Shown in pieces: positions 57,216 through 59,347 of a stretch of 59,347 nt of DNA. Every line of letters begins with the position of its first letter. Within the stretch, counting starts at the first letter, position 1. This DNA is from an uncultured Bacteroidales bacterium (lineage in GTDB: Bacteria; Bacteroidota; Bacteroidia; Bacteroidales; P3). Both the position numbers and the translations under genes were made by a program. The notes beneath the pieces are model-generated. The model was not told where the DNA came from. It worked only from the letters and a program-made list of their open reading frames with translations, and did not search any database. The stretch covers positions 1 to 59,347 of the forward strand of contig CAMVGR010000011.1 of assembly GCA_947167075.1 (NCBI GenBank), given 5' to 3'.

Positions 57216-59347
57216 TTATCCGCGCACCTTCGCGCCCAGCTGGGTCTCGAGGGTCTTCTGGATCTTGGCCATGGTGGTCTCAATCTGCTTGTCGTTGAGG
57301 GTTTTGTCCTTATCCTGTAGGATGAAGCTGACGGCGTAGGACTTGAAGCCTTCGGCGATGCCCTTGCCCTCGTAGACGTCGAAGAGGCTGACGCGCTTGA
57401 GGAGTTTCTTCTCGCACTGCATGGCGGCCTGCTCGATGGCGGCGAAGGTAACATCCTTCTTCAGGATGAGGGCCAGGTCGCGGCGCACCTCGGGGAACTT
57501 GGCCACCTCCTGATACTGCACCTCCTTCGTCGGGTAGCCCTTGAGGAGGAGCGTCCAGTTGAGGTCGGCATAGTAGACGGGCTGCTTGATGTCCATCCGC
57601 TTCAGCGTCTCGCGGCCGATGCGGCCGATGGTGCCCAGCAGCTTTTTGCTGTCCTTCAGCACGATGTCGAGACCTTCGGCGAAGAACTTGTACTGCGTCG
57701 GAACCATCTCCACGCGGCCCATGTTGACGCGCATGCGGTGCAGGATGTCCATGACGTAGGCCTTGAGGTAGAAGAAGTCGGTCTCGGCAGGTTTCATCTT
57801 CCAGCTCTCGGGCGTCATGTTGCCGGTGAGGAAGATGCTGACGTGCTCAGTCTCGTTGAAGCGCTTGGTGACGGGCAGCTCCTGGTTGGCGGCCTCGTCG
57901 GTCTTCACGTAGCTGCGGCCGAACTCATAGAGCTTCTGGTCGTGGATCTTATAATTAATGTTACGCGCGATGCACTCCAGGCCGCTGTAGAGCAGCGTCT
58001 GGCGCATGACGTTGAGTTCCTTCGACAGAGGGTTGATGATGGGGATGCAGCGGTCGGCCGGGAAGTCGGGATTCTCGTCGTAGTATTCGCTCTTGGTGAG
58101 CGAGTTGTTCATTATCTCGCTGAAGCCGTTGTCGGTCAGGTAGTCGCTCACGGCATTCTTCAGCTTGCGCGGGTCGGGCTTTTTGCCGTAGGAGAGGCAA
58201 CTGTTGACCGTGGTGCCGATATGGATGTTGTTGTAGCCGTAGATGCGCATGATTTCCTCCACGATGTCGCACTCGCGGGTGACGTCGGCCTTGCAGGTGG
58301 GCACACTGAGGGTCATGCCCTCGGCGTCCTCGCGCACAATCTCGATGTCGAGCGACGTGAGGGCCGTGCGCACGGCCTCCAGCGGGATGTCCTGCCCCAC
58401 GAGGTCGAACATGCGGCGGAAGTTCACCTCCACCGTCGGACGCTCAATCTTGTTGGGGTAGAGGTCCACCATCTGGCCGCAGATGTCGCCGCCGGCCAGC
58501 TCGCGGATGAGCTTCACGGCGCGGCGCAGGGCCCACTCGGTGATGTTGGGGTCGCAGGTGCGCTCGTAGCGGTAGCTGGCGTCGGTCTTCAGGGTGTGGC
58601 GCTGGCTGGTCTTGCGAATGCTCACGGGGTTGAAGAAGGCGCTCTCCAGGAAGACATTCGTGGTCTCCATGCTCACGCCACTCTTCTGGCCGCCAAAGAC
58701 ACCGGCGATGCACATACCCTCGTTTTCGTCGCAGATCATCAGGTCGCGGGCGTCGAGCGAGCGTTCCACGCCGTCGAGAGTGACAAACTTGGTGCCCTGC
58801 GGCAGGCGCTTCACGACGACGTGGCCGCCGCTGATCTTGTCGGCGTCGAAGGCGTGCAGTGGCTGGCCCACCTCCATCATGACGAAATTGGTGACGTCGA
58901 CGATATTGTTGATAGGCCTCAGGCCCACGGTGCGCAGACGGTTCTGCAGCCACTCGGGGCTCTCCCCTACCTTTACATTGCGCAGCGTAATGCCCGTGTA
59001 GCGTGGGCAGAGCTCCGGTTCCTCTACGGTAACGCGGATAGCCTTGTCACTTTCCTCTTTCCACTCTCCTCTATCCACTTCCGGCCACCTGATGGCCAGA
59101 TTCTTACCCTCGCGGGTATTGCGAACTGCCACTACGTCGCGGGCCACGCCGATATGCGAAATGGCATCCATGCGGTTGGCCGTGATGGCCACCTCGAGCA
59201 GGCAGTCGTCCTTCACGTGGAAGTATTCCTTGGCGGGCATTCCCACGGGGGCATCGTCCGGCAGCACCATGATGCCGGCATGGTCGGTGCCCAGCTGCAG
59301 CTCGTCGGCAGCGCAGAGCATGCCCTCGCTGACGGCGCCGCGCAGCT
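57216..59347 (-). CDS. pheT: Phenylalanyl-tRNA synthetase beta subunit, 5' end outside window
   Basis: PheT with PheS forms the alpha2-beta2 enzyme that charges tRNA-Phe. The reading frame is open to the right edge; codons before the ATG at 59321 read LRGAVSEG, which continues the tRNA-binding-tail domain (KLRG-x-x-SEGMLCAADELQ), so the gene runs out of the window. About 710 residues are present: the end of the tRNA-binding domain, B3/4 (editing) with NRMDAISHIGVARDVV, B5 (about 290-360), the core, and the C-terminal FDX-ACB anticodon domain (KFPEVRRDLALILKKDVTFA). A strong terminator follows. Confidence 0.96.
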   Translation of the reverse strand, partial: LRGAVSEGMLCAADELQLGTDHAGIMVLPDDAPVGMPAKEYFHVKDDCLLEVAITANRMDAISHIGVARDVVAVRNTREGKNLAIRWPEVDRGEWKEESDKAIRVTVEEPELCPRYTGITLRNVKVGESPEWLQNRLRTVGLRPINNIVDVTNFVMMEVGQPLHAFDADKISGGHVVVKRLPQGTKFVTLDGVERSLDARDLMICDENEGMCIAGVFGGQKSGVSMETTNVFLESAFFNPVSIRKTSQRHTLKTDASYRYERTCDPNITEWALRRAVKLIRELAGGDICGQMVDLYPNKIERPTVEVNFRRMFDLVGQDIPLEAVRTALTSLDIEIVREDAEGMTLSVPTCKADVTRECDIVEEIMRIYGYNNIHIGTTVNSCLSYGKKPDPRKLKNAVSDYLTDNGFSEIMNNSLTKSEYYDENPDFPADRCIPIINPLSKELNVMRQTLLYSGLECIARNINYKIHDQKLYEFGRSYVKTDEAANQELPVTKRFNETEHVSIFLTGNMTPESWKMKPAETDFFYLKAYVMDILHRMRVNMGRVEMVPTQYKFFAEGLDIVLKDSKKLLGTIGRIGRETLKRMDIKQPVYYADLNWTLLLKGYPTKEVQYQEVAKFPEVRRDLALILKKDVTFAAIEQAAMQCEKKLLKRVSLFDVYEGKGIAEGFKSYAVSFILQDKDKTLNDKQIETTMAKIQKTLETQLGAKVRG

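Overview
The window is a stretch of chromosome from a member of the Bacteroidales (Bacteroidota). The evidence is the TAnnTTTG promoter element (TATCTTTG, TATTTTTG, TACTTTTG) in front of many genes, two proteins with type IX secretion (T9SS) C-terminal signals, families largely confined to this phylum (DUF4270, DUF4919, the short starch-synthase-like protein), and no Shine-Dalgarno pattern. A HydF maturase points to an anaerobe with an [FeFe] hydrogenase. Coding density is high and no prophage, insertion sequence or CRISPR array is visible.

Layout. 1-6.7 kb: 5' end of folA and hydF (minus), a nitroreductase and an AlkD-like protein (plus), DUF2461 with a secreted protein behind a C9 tract, two lipoproteins and a PhzF protein (minus). 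6.9-17.2 kb: M13 peptidase, PurM-like synthase, Bax-inhibitor-1 protein, tRNA-Gly, YitT protein, glycosyltransferase and a PorE-like OmpA protein. 17.3-26.0 kb: hydrolase, atpEFHAG, a C10 protease with a T9SS tail, sugar permease. 26.4-31.8 kb: a large type B T9SS cargo, RecQ, Maf. 31.8-35.1 kb (minus): starch-synthase-like, DUF4270, MORN protein and maf in one run. 35.5-45.2 kb: valS, a DUF4919 protein, and a tight minus-strand operon tlpA-like / outer-membrane protein / ribF / nitrilase / mutS2. 45.6-52.6 kb: a T9SS cargo remnant, tRNA-Arg, CPBP protease, HU with a 29-residue bS22/mS38-like protein, RNase G, GH25 lysozyme, peptide-binding lipoprotein, RsmI-like methyltransferase. 52.7-59.3 kb: acetyltransferase, DUF2156, DUF454, pseudouridine synthase and a hypothetical (minus), a structured RNA resembling 6S RNA, an AT-rich zinc-ribbon membrane protein, a 41-bp tandem repeat, and pheT running off the right edge.

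The most striking feature cuts across this layout. Seven copies of an ordered array of 11-bp modules (core TACGGTGCATG) lie in gaps between genes at about 1.3, 9.2, 18.3, 26.2, 35.3, 45.6 and 52.7 kb, so one array every 7.1-10.3 kb, in mixed orientation. Each copy keeps the same order of module types. One copy supplies the last codons and stop of an acetyltransferase gene and another abuts a 5'-truncated T9SS cargo gene. I do not recognise this element. Its near-regular spacing suggests a role at chromosome scale, or a mobile or recombinogenic element under spacing selection.
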